NCBI GenBank assembly: GCA_900546835.1
Contig: UREH01000008.1
Location: 1-27,193 of the forward strand
DNA: 27,193 nt
Source of the DNA: an uncultured Porphyromonadaceae bacterium
Lineage (GTDB): Bacteria > Bacteroidota > Bacteroidia > Bacteroidales > Muribaculaceae
Direction of reading: 5' to 3'
Position numbers and translations under genes: made by a program
Part shown: positions 18,023 to 25,971 of the stretch, piece by piece
Position numbering within the stretch: the stretch's first letter is position 1
Layout: each line of letters starts with the position of its first letter
Notes under the pieces: model-generated
The model's input: the letters and a program-made list of their open reading frames with translations, nothing else
Told to the model about the DNA's origin: nothing
Databases searched by the model: none

Positions 18023-18679
18023 CTAAGGCTGCGCAGGGCGGCTGGGAATCACCAGATGTATCAGCTGGCTCTCCTGCTCCTGAGAATCCATCAGGATTTT
18101 CAGGTCGGAATAAAGATGCGTTGAATCATCGTATTTCCCTGTTATCTCAAATACAACAGGCTCCTCCCGCATGGGTACGTACAGCGAAAACTTTGTCTTG
18201 AAACTGTATAAATCGTATGAATATTCATACAGGCATTTTCGTTTACACCATGCATGGATAACCAGCGAGTAGTCCTTATCGCTATAATCAGAGACATCCC
18301 ATGTCTGCCATGGCTCAGTCTGCTCTTTCAGACATCTTACAACAAAGAGAGAGTTATTTACGTCATAGTTAGGCCGTTCGCCGGATTTATATTCTTCCCA
18401 ATTTAAATCCAGCATCCCGTAGAACGAATCGGACAGATTAAAATTCCCTTCCATCCAAGATATTCCCGGTAGCCAATGGCCTTCGGTGTCGGGATTCAGG
18501 AGATTCTCTCCGTTTTCATCCTCCACAATAACCCTGAGAATTTCTTGTCCAATATCCGGATATGTGGGCCATGGCGGACTATTGAGAACCGGAACATCAT
18601 CATCCTTGCACGCCGAAGCAAAAACCGCGAGCATGCATAAGAGTAATACACTTTCCCAAATTCTAAAAGAATTTTTCAT
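18023..18679 (-). CDS. Lipoprotein encoded directly downstream of the C10 peptidase
   Basis: A 218-residue lipoprotein with signal peptide and lipobox ASAC (lipidated Cys24). The residues after the cysteine are KDDD, matching the acidic lipoprotein export signal that sends lipoproteins to the cell surface in Bacteroidetes. The body is rich in aromatic residues and beta strands. I do not recognise a family. Its start is only 5 nt past the peptidase stop, so the two are almost certainly one transcript. C10 peptidases in Bacteroides and streptococci can be accompanied by propeptide-like inhibitors; this protein could play that part, but there is no visible propeptide similarity to confirm it. 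Its A+T content is higher than that of its neighbours. Confidence 0.82.
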   Translation of the reverse strand: MKNSFRIWESVLLLCMLAVFASACKDDDVPVLNSPPWPTYPDIGQEILRVIVEDENGENLLNPDTEGHWLPGISWMEGNFNLSDSFYGMLDLNWEEYKSGERPNYDVNNSLFVVRCLKEQTEPWQTWDVSDYSDKDYSLVIHAWCKRKCLYEYSYDLYSFKTKFSLYVPMREEPVVFEITGKYDDSTHLYSDLKILMDSQEQESQLIHLVIPSRPAQP

Positions 18680-18684
18680 GACAT

Positions 18685-20031
18685 TTATCGTAATATTGTT
18701 GCAAATTTAATATTTGTGTAATTTTCCCCAGTCTCTGTTGAATATGGATTATCATTGGCTGGCGTTCGAGGCCTAAACACCCCGTCAAGATACCATCCAT
18801 TACAACTAAATTCGTCTGAATGGCCCCATCCCCAGTTATAGAAGTTATAGCAGGAGCCGTCAATCTCCTCCCAGTCGCTAAGAACTTTTACTCCTCCCAT
18901 CAAAGGGTCAAGTTCACATAATCTACGCCTGAGATGATAATCCTGAGCGCCATCACATACCCACATATGACCTCCTCCAACATTACTCTCTCCCACCATG
19001 ATTACAATGGGAGAATACTTGAGTACGCTCGAAATTGCTCCGAATTTATAATCTCGAAAAATGACTTCATACCCCCATTTCTCCATTGTTTTCTTCCATT
19101 TGTTACGATTGGTAGATGTCACTTTCTCAGGAATTTTATATTCACTTTCATTGAGTTCGCCTAATTGTCTGCATAAGTGTGCAATTTGATTATGCACAGA
19201 ACTAATATCACTCTCAGCACATCCCTCTGGAACCACCTTATATGAATATTGCATACTGAAATGACAATGCTTTTTGATTTCCTTCCAGTCAAGATGAAGT
19301 ACCTGCCCATTAACTTCATCGGAATATGTCAATGGAAGGTCTTTAGGATATTCATAATACGATAGGGCGAACATCATTGCCGTGTTTGAACATCCTGATC
19401 GATGGTTTACGCAGAATCTCCCCTCTGGTTCTTTTTGCCCCCAATAATTTGGTGTTCGAGGCGCAATTCTGCAATGCCAGATTGTATCAGTCTGGTAATA
19501 TAGAATCTTTTCAAACTTATATGGAAAACGGCCTTCTAATGCTCTGGATTGTACATCAGGGGATCCGGGTAAATTAATATATTCCTTTGCCGCTTCGACA
19601 AACATGAGAAAACCCGGGTTGTCAACCTCGCTGATGTCGTGGAGACTGCCGGCGAGAGACACTGCAAGCAATTCCTCGGTCGACTTATTGGAGGAAACCA
19701 ACGCGAAGCCGCTCTCATCTTCATAATTCACAACATAAAGAGGATATTCGGAATCATCAGCCGACCGGGATTTTGAATCGCGCAACACGATGGCGCCCTC
19801 CCGTTTGTTGACTTTACGTCTGACCCTCGTCGCACTTCGCGAATTTTCCGATTTCCAGTCCAACAGATTAAGTCCTCTTTCAGCAACCTCAACCGCCTCG
19901 TCGGGTGTCCTCATATTGGGGTTTTGAGATTCGGGAACCAGATTCTCCGGCATTTCGGCAATCAGGCTCTCATCGTTACTACAGGCTGTTAGACAAACAG
20001 CCAACAAACCCAGATAAATGAAATGCTTCAT
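18685..20031 (-). CDS. C10 family (streptopain-like) cysteine peptidase lipoprotein
   Basis: A 448-residue lipoprotein (MKHFIYLGLLAVCLTAC, lipidated Cys17, then SNDE). A propeptide region (about 30-180) contains YPLYVVNYEDESGFALVSS, the Spi-like prodomain pattern. The catalytic domain carries the nucleophile in GCSNTAMMFAL (Cys214), the histidine in GGGHMWVCDG (His355) and the NWGWG motif (399-403). The usual GCVATAMAQ is thus altered around the cysteine, but the catalytic residues are present. The start at 20031 was chosen because the reading from 20094 covers its promoter, and from 20031 the signal peptide is at the N-terminus. Likely exported and surface- or periplasm-anchored. It is cotranscribed with the lipoprotein at 18023. 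Confidence 0.9.
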   Translation of the reverse strand: MKHFIYLGLLAVCLTACSNDESLIAEMPENLVPESQNPNMRTPDEAVEVAERGLNLLDWKSENSRSATRVRRKVNKREGAIVLRDSKSRSADDSEYPLYVVNYEDESGFALVSSNKSTEELLAVSLAGSLHDISEVDNPGFLMFVEAAKEYINLPGSPDVQSRALEGRFPYKFEKILYYQTDTIWHCRIAPRTPNYWGQKEPEGRFCVNHRSGCSNTAMMFALSYYEYPKDLPLTYSDEVNGQVLHLDWKEIKKHCHFSMQYSYKVVPEGCAESDISSVHNQIAHLCRQLGELNESEYKIPEKVTSTNRNKWKKTMEKWGYEVIFRDYKFGAISSVLKYSPIVIMVGESNVGGGHMWVCDGAQDYHLRRRLCELDPLMGGVKVLSDWEEIDGSCYNFYNWGWGHSDEFSCNGWYLDGVFRPRTPANDNPYSTETGENYTNIKFATILR

Positions 20032-20063
20032 GATGATTGATTTTGGTTTCATAGTATGATTCG

Positions 20064-20095
20064 CAAATATAATGGTAGATATACATTTTTCCAAA
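20064..20095 (-). promoter_or_regulatory. Bacteroidetes-type promoter of the C10 peptidase operon
   Basis: On the minus strand TTTG (20092-20095) lies 20 nt before TATATTTG (20064-20071), a full match to the -33/-7 consensus. The 5' UTR to the ATG at 20031 is about 25 nt. Confidence 0.85.
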
Positions 20096-20133
20096 TTTTG
20101 TAATGAAAATTTATAGCGAGCGATTTAACACAC

Positions 20134-20176
20134 GAACACACGACGCCCCGCTACAGAGCAGGGGCGTCGTGTGTTC
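20134..20176 (-). terminator. 16-bp perfect hairpin downstream of nagB
   Basis: GAACACACGACGCCCC (20134-20149) pairs exactly with GGGGCGTCGTGTGTTC (20161-20176) around an 11-nt loop. It lies 52 nt past the nagB stop and before the C10 promoter. The sequence after it on the minus strand (GTGTGTTAAAT) is only weakly T-rich. Confidence 0.65.
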
Positions 20177-20227
20177 CGGGGAAGCCGATGAAAATAGGGC
20201 AGTCCCTCTATTTAACTGCGTGTAATG

Positions 20228-21037
20228 TCAGAGCTGGGTGGATGGGTCGAGGTTGGATTTCTCGATGTCGCGGAAGTAGCGGTAGGTCTGCACCTGGAGC
20301 TCGGCACAAGCGGCGTCGTCGGCCACGATGATGGCCGAAGGATGGAGCTGCAGGGCCGAGATGGTCCACATCTGCGATACACCACCTTCGACACCGTGGC
20401 GCAGGGCGCGGGCCTTGTTGTGGCCGTTGACCAGCAGGAGCACCGAGCGGGCGTCCATCACTGTGCCGACGCCTACGGTAAGGGCGGTCTTGGGCACGAG
20501 GTCGACGTTGCCCTCGAAGAAGCGGGCGTTGGCGATGATGGTGTCGGCGGTGAGGGTCTTGACGCGGGTACGCGACGAGAGCGAGGAGCCGGGCTCGTTG
20601 AAGGCGATATGTCCGTCGGGACCCACACCGCCCATGAAGAGGTCAATACCTCCGTAGCTGTCGATTTTCTCCTCGAAGCGGCGGCATTCGGCCTGAAGGT
20701 CGGGGGCGTTGCCGTCGAGGATGTTGACGTTTTCGCGGGGAATGTCGATGTGGTTGAAGAAATTGTTCCACATGAAGCTGTGGTAGCTCTCAGGATGGTC
20801 CTCGGGAAGACCCACATATTCATCCATATTGAAGGTGACGACGTTGCGAAACGACACATCCCCTTTCTCGTAAAGCTCGATGAGCTTGCGGTAGAGCCCG
20901 AGCGGTGAACTCCCCGTAGGGCATCCGAGCACAAACGGCTCCTTTTTAGTGGGTTTGGCGGCGTTGATGCGGGCGGCAACATAGCGGGCGGCCCATTCCG
21001 ACATGCGGTCGTAAGTCTCTTCAATAATCAGTCGCAT
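20228..21037 (-). CDS. nagB: Glucosamine-6-phosphate deaminase
   Basis: A 269-residue cytosolic enzyme converting glucosamine 6-phosphate to fructose 6-phosphate and ammonia, the step that sends amino sugars from host mucin or peptidoglycan into glycolysis. Catalytic positions agree with the E. coli enzyme: Asp72 in [11 protein letters not shown], Asp141 and His143 in [14 protein letters not shown], and Glu148. The phosphate-binding [12 protein letters not shown] lies at 38-49. Length equals the family norm. It is divergent from the BNR-4 protein gene, 132 nt apart, with no nagA or regulator beside it. No canonical minus-strand -7 box was found in the gap. Confidence 0.97.
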   Translation of the reverse strand: MRLIIEETYDRMSEWAARYVAARINAAKPTKKEPFVLGCPTGSSPLGLYRKLIELYEKGDVSFRNVVTFNMDEYVGLPEDHPESYHSFMWNNFFNHIDIPRENVNILDGNAPDLQAECRRFEEKIDSYGGIDLFMGGVGPDGHIAFNEPGSSLSSRTRVKTLTADTIIANARFFEGNVDLVPKTALTVGVGTVMDARSVLLLVNGHNKARALRHGVEGGVSQMWTISALQLHPSAIIVADDAACAELQVQTYRYFRDIEKSNLDPSTQL

Positions 21038-21104
21038 AGACGTTTTTCGTGTAATAAGATTTAACTGAAGGCAGATTTAACAAAGGGATAACAGGTTAAA
21101 TTGC

Positions 21105-21112
21105 TATCTTTG
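21105..21112 (+). promoter_or_regulatory. Promoter -7 box for the BNR-4 gene
   Basis: TATCTTTG lies 57 nt before the ATG at 21170. The short AT-rich gap shared with nagB may hold control sites for both genes, but no clear operator repeat was seen. Confidence 0.6.
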
Positions 21113-21169
21113 CAGAGAGCAAACCGCCTCCTTTTCGGCAAAGATAGCAAATATTTTACGAAAACCGCC

Positions 21170-22513
21170 ATGAAGAAGCATTTACCTTTAATCATCATAG
21201 CCCTCATGACCATGACGGCACTGAATGCCGCCACTCCCAGGGTACGTCCGAGCGAAATCGGCGCGGGATGGAGCGCCACATCGGTCAACTCCGCCGTATT
21301 CCGGGCGGCTTCGGTGGTAAGCCACGGCGACACGCAGTATGCAGCCTATTACGATCCCGAGGGGTGGCTTGTGCTGGCCAAACGCACGCTCGGCTCCGGC
21401 GGGAGTGCCGACGGAGCGTGGACCACGAAGCGCACACAATATCGCGGTAACGTGGCCGACGCCCACAATGTAGCCTCCATAGGTGTGGACGGCGAAGGGA
21501 GGCTCCACGCTTCGTTCGACCACCACGGCCATCCACTCCGCTACGCCCGCGCCAAAGCCCCGGGCTCGCTTGAGCTGGGCGACCTCGAGCCGATGACCGG
21601 AACGGACGAGGGCGACGTGACCTATCCTGAATTCCACACCCTTCGCTCGGGCGACATGCTTTTCGCCTACCGCTCGGGCGCCTCGGGGCGCGGCAATCTT
21701 GTGCTCAACCGCTACGACACAGCCGCCGGGCGCTGGGAGCGCCTCCACAGCGTGCTTATCGACGGCGAAGGGGAGCGAAATGCCTACTGGCAGATGCACG
21801 TCGACGCCGCAGGCACCATACACCTCTCATGGGTATGGCGCGAGACCTGGATGGTAGAGACAAACCACGACCTATGCTACGCCCGCTCGGCCGACGGCGG
21901 CCTCACATGGACGCGTTCGGACGGCACCCGATATGAGTTGCCGATTACCGCCGCCACAGCCGAAACAGCCATGGAAATACCCCAGAATTCCGAACTCATA
22001 AACCAGACTTCGATGACGGCCGACGCCGACGGCCACCCGTATATAGCCACCTACTGGCGCGACGCCGACAGCACCGTGCCGCAGTACCGGCTGGTATGGC
22101 ACGACGGCAACCAGTGGCGCTCAGAGCAGGTCGGGAACCGTACCGCGCCCTTCTCTCTCTCGGGAGGAGGCACCAAGATGATACCCATAGCCCGGCCGCG
22201 CCTTGTGAGCGACGGACGGCGCGCCTTCTACATATTCCGCGACGCCGAGCGCGGCAGCCGCGTAAGCATGGCCTATACATCCCGGCTCGGGAGGGAACCG
22301 TGGCAGACCATAGACCTGACCGATTTTTCGGTAGACGCCTGGGAACCGACCATAGACAATCCCCTGTGGGCGCAGCGCGGACGTCTTGACATCTTCGTGC
22401 AGACCACTCACCAGGGCGACGGCGAGAGCCTCGGTGCGGACTCCGCCCCCACGCCCGTACAGATACTCACCGTCGAGGTGCCGTATTCGGGCCACACCGC
22501 TCCGGAAGATTAA
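21170..22513 (+). CDS. Secreted BNR-4 repeat (beta-propeller) protein
   Basis: A 447-residue exported protein with signal peptide (MKKHLPLIIIALMTMTALNA). The sequence shows repeated propeller blades with Asp-box-like turns (SADGGLTWTRSDG near 265-277) and the BNR-4 hallmark around residues 97-125: HNVASIGVDGEGRLHASFD, then HHGHPLRY. The conserved histidines (His99, His113, His118, His119) are those expected of the family, which includes polysaccharide lyases and glycosidases acting on uronic acid or rhamnose-containing glycans. Substrate is unknown. The reading from 21101 would include the promoter box, so 21170 is preferred. It is unlinked to a SusCD pair in this window. Confidence 0.83.
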   Translation: MKKHLPLIIIALMTMTALNAATPRVRPSEIGAGWSATSVNSAVFRAASVVSHGDTQYAAYYDPEGWLVLAKRTLGSGGSADGAWTTKRTQYRGNVADAHNVASIGVDGEGRLHASFDHHGHPLRYARAKAPGSLELGDLEPMTGTDEGDVTYPEFHTLRSGDMLFAYRSGASGRGNLVLNRYDTAAGRWERLHSVLIDGEGERNAYWQMHVDAAGTIHLSWVWRETWMVETNHDLCYARSADGGLTWTRSDGTRYELPITAATAETAMEIPQNSELINQTSMTADADGHPYIATYWRDADSTVPQYRLVWHDGNQWRSEQVGNRTAPFSLSGGGTKMIPIARPRLVSDGRRAFYIFRDAERGSRVSMAYTSRLGREPWQTIDLTDFSVDAWEPTIDNPLWAQRGRLDIFVQTTHQGDGESLGADSAPTPVQILTVEVPYSGHTAPED

Positions 22514-22555
22514 GTTTTATTAAATTTCGGTCTACGAGATTTTCCCGCGGGTGGA

Positions 22556-22586
22556 TTGGATGTTTGGATTAAAAGGGGTATATTTG
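22556..22586 (+). promoter_or_regulatory. Promoter of the MgtC-family gene
   Basis: TTG (22556-22558) lies 20 nt before TATATTTG (22579-22586), a good -33/-7 pair. The 5' UTR is about 40 nt. Confidence 0.75.
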
Positions 22587-22632
22587 TACGACGTCTGAAT
22601 TCCGGACCATATACCCTTTCACCAACCGCGCT

Positions 22633-23352
22633 ATGGAAGCACTGTTTCAATCCATCGTAGACTGCATTAACTCGACCGAGGTCAATCTCGGCAACGCAAC
22701 GTACCGCCTTGTGGTGGCCATGATTCTCGGCACTCTCGTGGGCGCCGAACGCAAGCGCAAAGGTCAGATTGCCGGAGTTCGCACGTTCGCGCTCATCTCG
22801 ATGGGTGCCTGTCTGGCCATGCTGCTTTCAATCTATGTGCCGCAGGTATATCTCGGACTTAAAAACGGCGATCCGGGCCGAATCGCCGCGCAGGTAATCA
22901 CCGGCGTCGGCTTCCTCGGCGGCGGCGCGATGATCCATATGAAAGGGTCGGTGCGCGGACTTACCACCGCCGCAGGAATCTGGATGACGGCCGCCATCGG
23001 CATGGCTGTAGGCGTGGGGATGTACTGGTGCTCGATTATCGCGACGCTGATGATTCTTGTCACTCTGGTGCTTTTCGAGGCCTACGAGCAGCGATACAAC
23101 ATGGGACAGGAGAACCGCGCCCTACGACTATCGGTCGACTGCATCGTTACCGATATCTCACCATACAGAAAGGTATTCGAGAGTCACAATATTCATCTCT
23201 CGACTTATTTTCTGCAATACGACTATACAGCCAATACAACGGACATCAATTTCGTGGTACTCGCACCATCCCACCGGAATTATCTGCCGATGTTCGAGGA
23301 TTTGCGAGCCATCAATCCGACGCGCTCGCTGACACTCACATCGCAGGCATGA
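22633..23352 (+). CDS. MgtC/SapB family membrane protein
   Basis: A 239-residue inner-membrane protein. The N-terminal half has about four to five membrane helices with family motifs: LGTLVGAERKRKGQIAGVRT (residues 33-52), ITGVGFLGGGAMI, and VRGLTTAAGIWMTAAIGMAVG. The C-terminal 80 residues (RLSVDCIVTDISPYRKVF onward) form a soluble ACT-like domain. MgtC proteins are linked to growth at low magnesium, and in some pathogens modulate membrane ATPases. The biochemical role here is not known. It is monocistronic with its own promoter. Confidence 0.92.
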   Translation: MEALFQSIVDCINSTEVNLGNATYRLVVAMILGTLVGAERKRKGQIAGVRTFALISMGACLAMLLSIYVPQVYLGLKNGDPGRIAAQVITGVGFLGGGAMIHMKGSVRGLTTAAGIWMTAAIGMAVGVGMYWCSIIATLMILVTLVLFEAYEQRYNMGQENRALRLSVDCIVTDISPYRKVFESHNIHLSTYFLQYDYTANTTDINFVVLAPSHRNYLPMFEDLRAINPTRSLTLTSQA

Positions 23353-23476
23353 CTTGGAGTAGCCGCAGTGCGAGTATACGCGTCAAGCGGGGAGCGCCCA
23401 AGCGTAAAAATACGTTAAAGTTTTCCGTGTTTTCAAATTGTGTAAGAATTGTAACATGCGTGTAATTTCAGCACTC

Positions 23477-23657
23477 TAAATTTGCATCACATTCAGGGGG
23501 CATTCATAGCTGTTGCCCGCCGGATGCAATTAGTTTGGCAATACACCATAAATCTAATTGAAAAGACTCAGCAAAGTAATTTAGAGCAAAGTAAATAACA
23601 TACTTCATTATCCCTTAGGAACGGATCGTCGGCGATGACGCTCCGCTTCTTTTTTTA
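23477..23657 (+). ncRNA. Candidate small RNA unit (promoter box to terminator)
   Basis: A TAAATTTG -7 box (23477-23484) predicts a start near 23490, and a terminator ends at 23657, giving about 170 nt with no ORF. Internal pairing is visible: CAATTAG (23527-23533) with CTAATTG (23554-23560), and GGGCA with TGCCC just upstream. A good -33 element at 19-21 nt is missing. Size would suit a 6S-type RNA, but I cannot identify it as one. Confidence 0.4.
23619..23657 (+). terminator. Rho-independent terminator in the gene-free region
   Basis: The arms GAACGGATCGTC (23619-23630) and GACGCTCCGCTTC (23637-23649) pair over 11 bp with one mismatch and one bulge. A run of eight T follows (23650-23657). 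Confidence 0.82.
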
Positions 23658-23804
23658 TATACACCATGCTGATATTCAGATGGCGCCGAGACTTAACCGG
23701 CCTTAATCTGTCAACCACTTTTAGGGAAAGACATTGCGATATAAAAATTAAACTTTGGTTAACATAGTTTAACTAATCGGGGGGGTAATTTGGCCCCTTT
23801 TCCG

Positions 23805-23812
23805 TAAATTTG
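23805..23812 (+). promoter_or_regulatory. -7 box for the NusG-like gene
   Basis: TAAATTTG fits the consensus; no -33 TTG is found at standard spacing. A start near 23820 would give a leader of about 210 nt before the ATG at 24029. Confidence 0.5.
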
Positions 23813-23898
23813 CACAAATTTTCATCTCAAACCCCTCCACATGGCGTCTGAGGGCACCTCCAAAAGAGTGTGCAGACGGTAGATTACCGACCATTAAG

Positions 23899-23981
23899 GC
23901 CGCAAATGCGGCTAAAGTTTTCTGAAGTTCGCAATTCCGGGAATTGCAACTGTCTAAAGGCGTGCGGATTGCAAATATCCG
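23899..23981 (+). promoter_or_regulatory. Run of three hairpins in the leader of the NusG-like gene
   Basis: GCCGC/GCGGC with an AAAT loop (23899-23912), GCAATTC/GAATTGC with a CGG loop and outer GTT/AAC extension (23927-23950), and CGGAT/ATCCG (23965-23981). Leaders of UpxY-type antiterminators are known sites of regulated elongation, so this is a plausible control element. Confidence 0.5.
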
Positions 23982-24028
23982 AATGCGAGAGCTATGCGCC
24001 TTAGCCAAATTTAGAGGCTTCTACTCAA

Positions 24029-25114
24029 ATGGCAACTGAGTCAGCCATCAACCCTCACAGGCAGCAATGGTTTGTACTGACCTGCAACCGCAGGTCGGGG
24101 CGCTCGCGCGCAGTCGCCACCGAGATTCAGGCCGCAGTAGACGCATTCAACCGTGGGGAAGCGCAGCAGCACCCTCCGATGGAGTTCTTTGCCCCCACAC
24201 TGGTGCGCGTCACGGCCTCCGACCGCACTCCGGTGCGCCGAGAGCTGCCGCTTGCATGCCAGTATGTGTTTATGCGCGCGTCGGCCGTCCAGCTGTCGGA
24301 ATTCCGCCGCGAGTGCCAGCTTATCAATCCCGTGGCCAATCTGACGGCCAGCGAAGCGTCAGGCGCAACAAGCTATCTTACGCTCCCCGATGCCACAATG
24401 GCCATATTCCAACGTGTGGCCGCAGCCTTCCGCCACGAAATTCCGGTGTTCCGTCCCGGCGAAATCGACCTGACGCGCGCCGACGAGATAGAAATCGTGG
24501 GCGGGGATTTCAACGGCCTGTCGGGGCGCCTCCTGCGGCAGCAGGGAGCTTCGGGTGGCACCGTAGTATTTGAGATCGGCAACCGATATATGGCTTCCGT
24601 GGCCCACGTCGACCCGCGCTACATCCGCATCCTGCGCTTCGCCCCCGGCCGCAAAAACGCCTATGAGCTGATCGACAACTTCGTAAAACGTCGCCTGCGC
24701 CCCGCCATTGAGGCCTACACCGCATCCGGACTGTGGCCGCTCGAAGCGCTCGCACCCGAGGCCGTGCAGCTCGCGGGATTCGTGCAACGCTACGGCGAGG
24801 CCCGTATCGAATCAGCTAAAATGCGCCCGAAGCTTGCCGCACTGCTGGCAGCATGTTTTGCAATGCTCGGCGACGGAGCGCGCGCCATGGAGCAGTCAGC
24901 CCTTGCGAAGGAAGAGCTGGAGGCCGTGACCAACCCCACTACGCTCACGCTCATCCACTCATGGCTCGCCCTGGCCGAAAGGAATAAGGCGCATCTTGAA
25001 AAAGCCAACACGGCCGCGGCGGCGCTCCGCGGTATCGACGCCCGGCGGCTCACTCCCATACAGTCCCGTGCGCTGGCCGATCTTACTCTCCTCAATGCCA
25101 ATCTCAACGACTGA
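24029..25114 (+). CDS. NusG-like (UpxY-type) transcription antiterminator with C-terminal extension
   Basis: A 361-residue protein. Residues 13-100 form an NGN domain (QQWFVLTCN, FFAPTLVRV, then PLACQYVFMRA), the layout of NusG paralogs and UpxY. A KOW region lies at about 151-202 (DEIEIVGGDFNGLSGRLLR to HVDPRYIRIL). The remaining 160 residues are helical and Ala/Arg-rich. UpxY proteins are normally about 170-190 residues, so this extension is unusual. UpxY proteins act on the leader of their own polysaccharide operon to prevent premature termination. The long hairpin-rich leader upstream and a GT4 gene downstream fit that role. Its stop overlaps the following gene by 20 nt. Confidence 0.82.
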   Translation: MATESAINPHRQQWFVLTCNRRSGRSRAVATEIQAAVDAFNRGEAQQHPPMEFFAPTLVRVTASDRTPVRRELPLACQYVFMRASAVQLSEFRRECQLINPVANLTASEASGATSYLTLPDATMAIFQRVAAAFRHEIPVFRPGEIDLTRADEIEIVGGDFNGLSGRLLRQQGASGGTVVFEIGNRYMASVAHVDPRYIRILRFAPGRKNAYELIDNFVKRRLRPAIEAYTASGLWPLEALAPEAVQLAGFVQRYGEARIESAKMRPKLAALLAACFAMLGDGARAMEQSALAKEELEAVTNPTTLTLIHSWLALAERNKAHLEKANTAAAALRGIDARRLTPIQSRALADLTLLNANLND

Positions 25115-25886
25115 ATCGCCCCGCCGATTCCGGCACAACGCTCCGAATGCCTCTCAGGCCGCTCCCGGACTGGAATATTTCCTGGCCGAGCGCCTGCGCG
25201 CATACATGCTGGAGCAGCCGATTACCGACGCCGCTCCCCAGTCGCCGCGCGCCAAGGCGATTGTCGGGCAACTCATGGCAGGATGCCGCGAGGTGGAGAG
25301 CCGTATTGACGCCGTGGAACCACACCGTAGGGCGTTCATGCTCGAATGCTATGATCTGGCGCACCGCATCGCCCTGCGCCGCGCGCCTTCGGCAGCATTT
25401 ATTGAGCGCCATCTGATGCCGTTGCTCATCGAGGCTGCAGAGCGCGGCAGAGAGTGCCAGGCCGACACGGCGTGCGCCCTGCTGCTCGCCTCGTCGATGC
25501 GACTGCCGGGCCATGCCGGCTATGCTGCTCTCTACCGCTCGCTGCTTGCCGAGTGGATACCGGCATTACGCGCCATCCACGCCACAGCCGCCGAGGGGCG
25601 ACGCATCGCCGCAGCGGCCGACGCGCCGGAGACTATGGCTCGCATCCGCGTGAGTCTGCTCGACCGTTCGACCGACGCCACAGCGCGCCGGCATCTCGCC
25701 AAGCTGGGCGCCCACATCGTCGAAGCCGTTGCGGCCACTCAGTCAGCCTCCGCCCCGCTGCTCACCGGTGCGTTCGCGCTGGCGCGCGCAGCCGGCATGG
25801 AGGTGCCCGAAGCCCTTACCGGCGCCATAGCCCGTTGCACGGCCATCCCGGTGCGTGCCTTGCCGTTTTTCGTCGCCCCCGCCTGA
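25095..25886 (+). CDS. Unknown helical protein overlapping the NusG-like gene
   Basis: A 263-residue soluble protein without signal peptide, membrane segment or cysteine cluster. It is nearly all helix, Ala/Arg-rich, with segments such as LEYFLAERLRAYML and ESRIDAVEPHRRAFMLECYDLAHRIALRRAP. I do not recognise a family. The start at 25095 (MPISTTESPRRF) gives a 20-nt overlap with the NusG-like gene; the reading from 24996 lies fully inside it. The tight linkage suggests the two proteins act together. In Bacteroides, upxY is followed by upxZ, an inhibitor of non-cognate UpxY proteins; this gene has that position but is longer, and no similarity to UpxZ can be claimed. Confidence 0.72.
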   Translation: MPISTTESPRRFRHNAPNASQAAPGLEYFLAERLRAYMLEQPITDAAPQSPRAKAIVGQLMAGCREVESRIDAVEPHRRAFMLECYDLAHRIALRRAPSAAFIERHLMPLLIEAAERGRECQADTACALLLASSMRLPGHAGYAALYRSLLAEWIPALRAIHATAAEGRRIAAAADAPETMARIRVSLLDRSTDATARRHLAKLGAHIVEAVAATQSASAPLLTGAFALARAAGMEVPEALTGAIARCTAIPVRALPFFVAPA

Positions 25887-25901
25887 CGACGCATCATAGG
25901 T

Positions 25902-25930
25902 ATAAGTAATTGTTCAAAGTTATTACTTAT
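25902..25930. repeat. 22-nt motif copy E within a 9-bp inverted repeat
   Basis: Motif copy E (25903-25924, minus orientation, core TTTGAACAATTACTTA) is embedded in ATAAGTAAT (25902-25910) and ATTACTTAT (25922-25930). It lies between the unknown gene and the GT4 gene, just upstream of the TACCTTTG box. Confidence 0.65.
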
Positions 25931-25943
25931 CGGAAATATTTGC

Positions 25944-25951
25944 TACCTTTG
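25944..25951 (+). promoter_or_regulatory. -7 box of the GT4 gene
   Basis: TACCTTTG lies 20 nt before the ATG at 25972, implying that the glycosyltransferase has its own promoter beside any readthrough from the NusG-like operon. A -33 element is not clear. Confidence 0.55.
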
Positions 25952-25971
25952 GTAAAATTTCCGACCTGCAG

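Larger units (their letters stand above)
23353..24028 (+). other. 676-nt gene-free region with promoter boxes, terminator and hairpins
   Basis: No convincing ORF lies here. It is AT-rich against GC-rich flanks. It contains a TAAATTTG box (23477), a good terminator (23619-23657), an inverted repeat GTTAA/TTAAC (23758-23773), a second TAAATTTG box (23805), and three hairpins before the NusG-like gene. The first part could be a small RNA unit or the 3' UTR of the MgtC gene; the second reads as a long leader. Confidence 0.7.
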
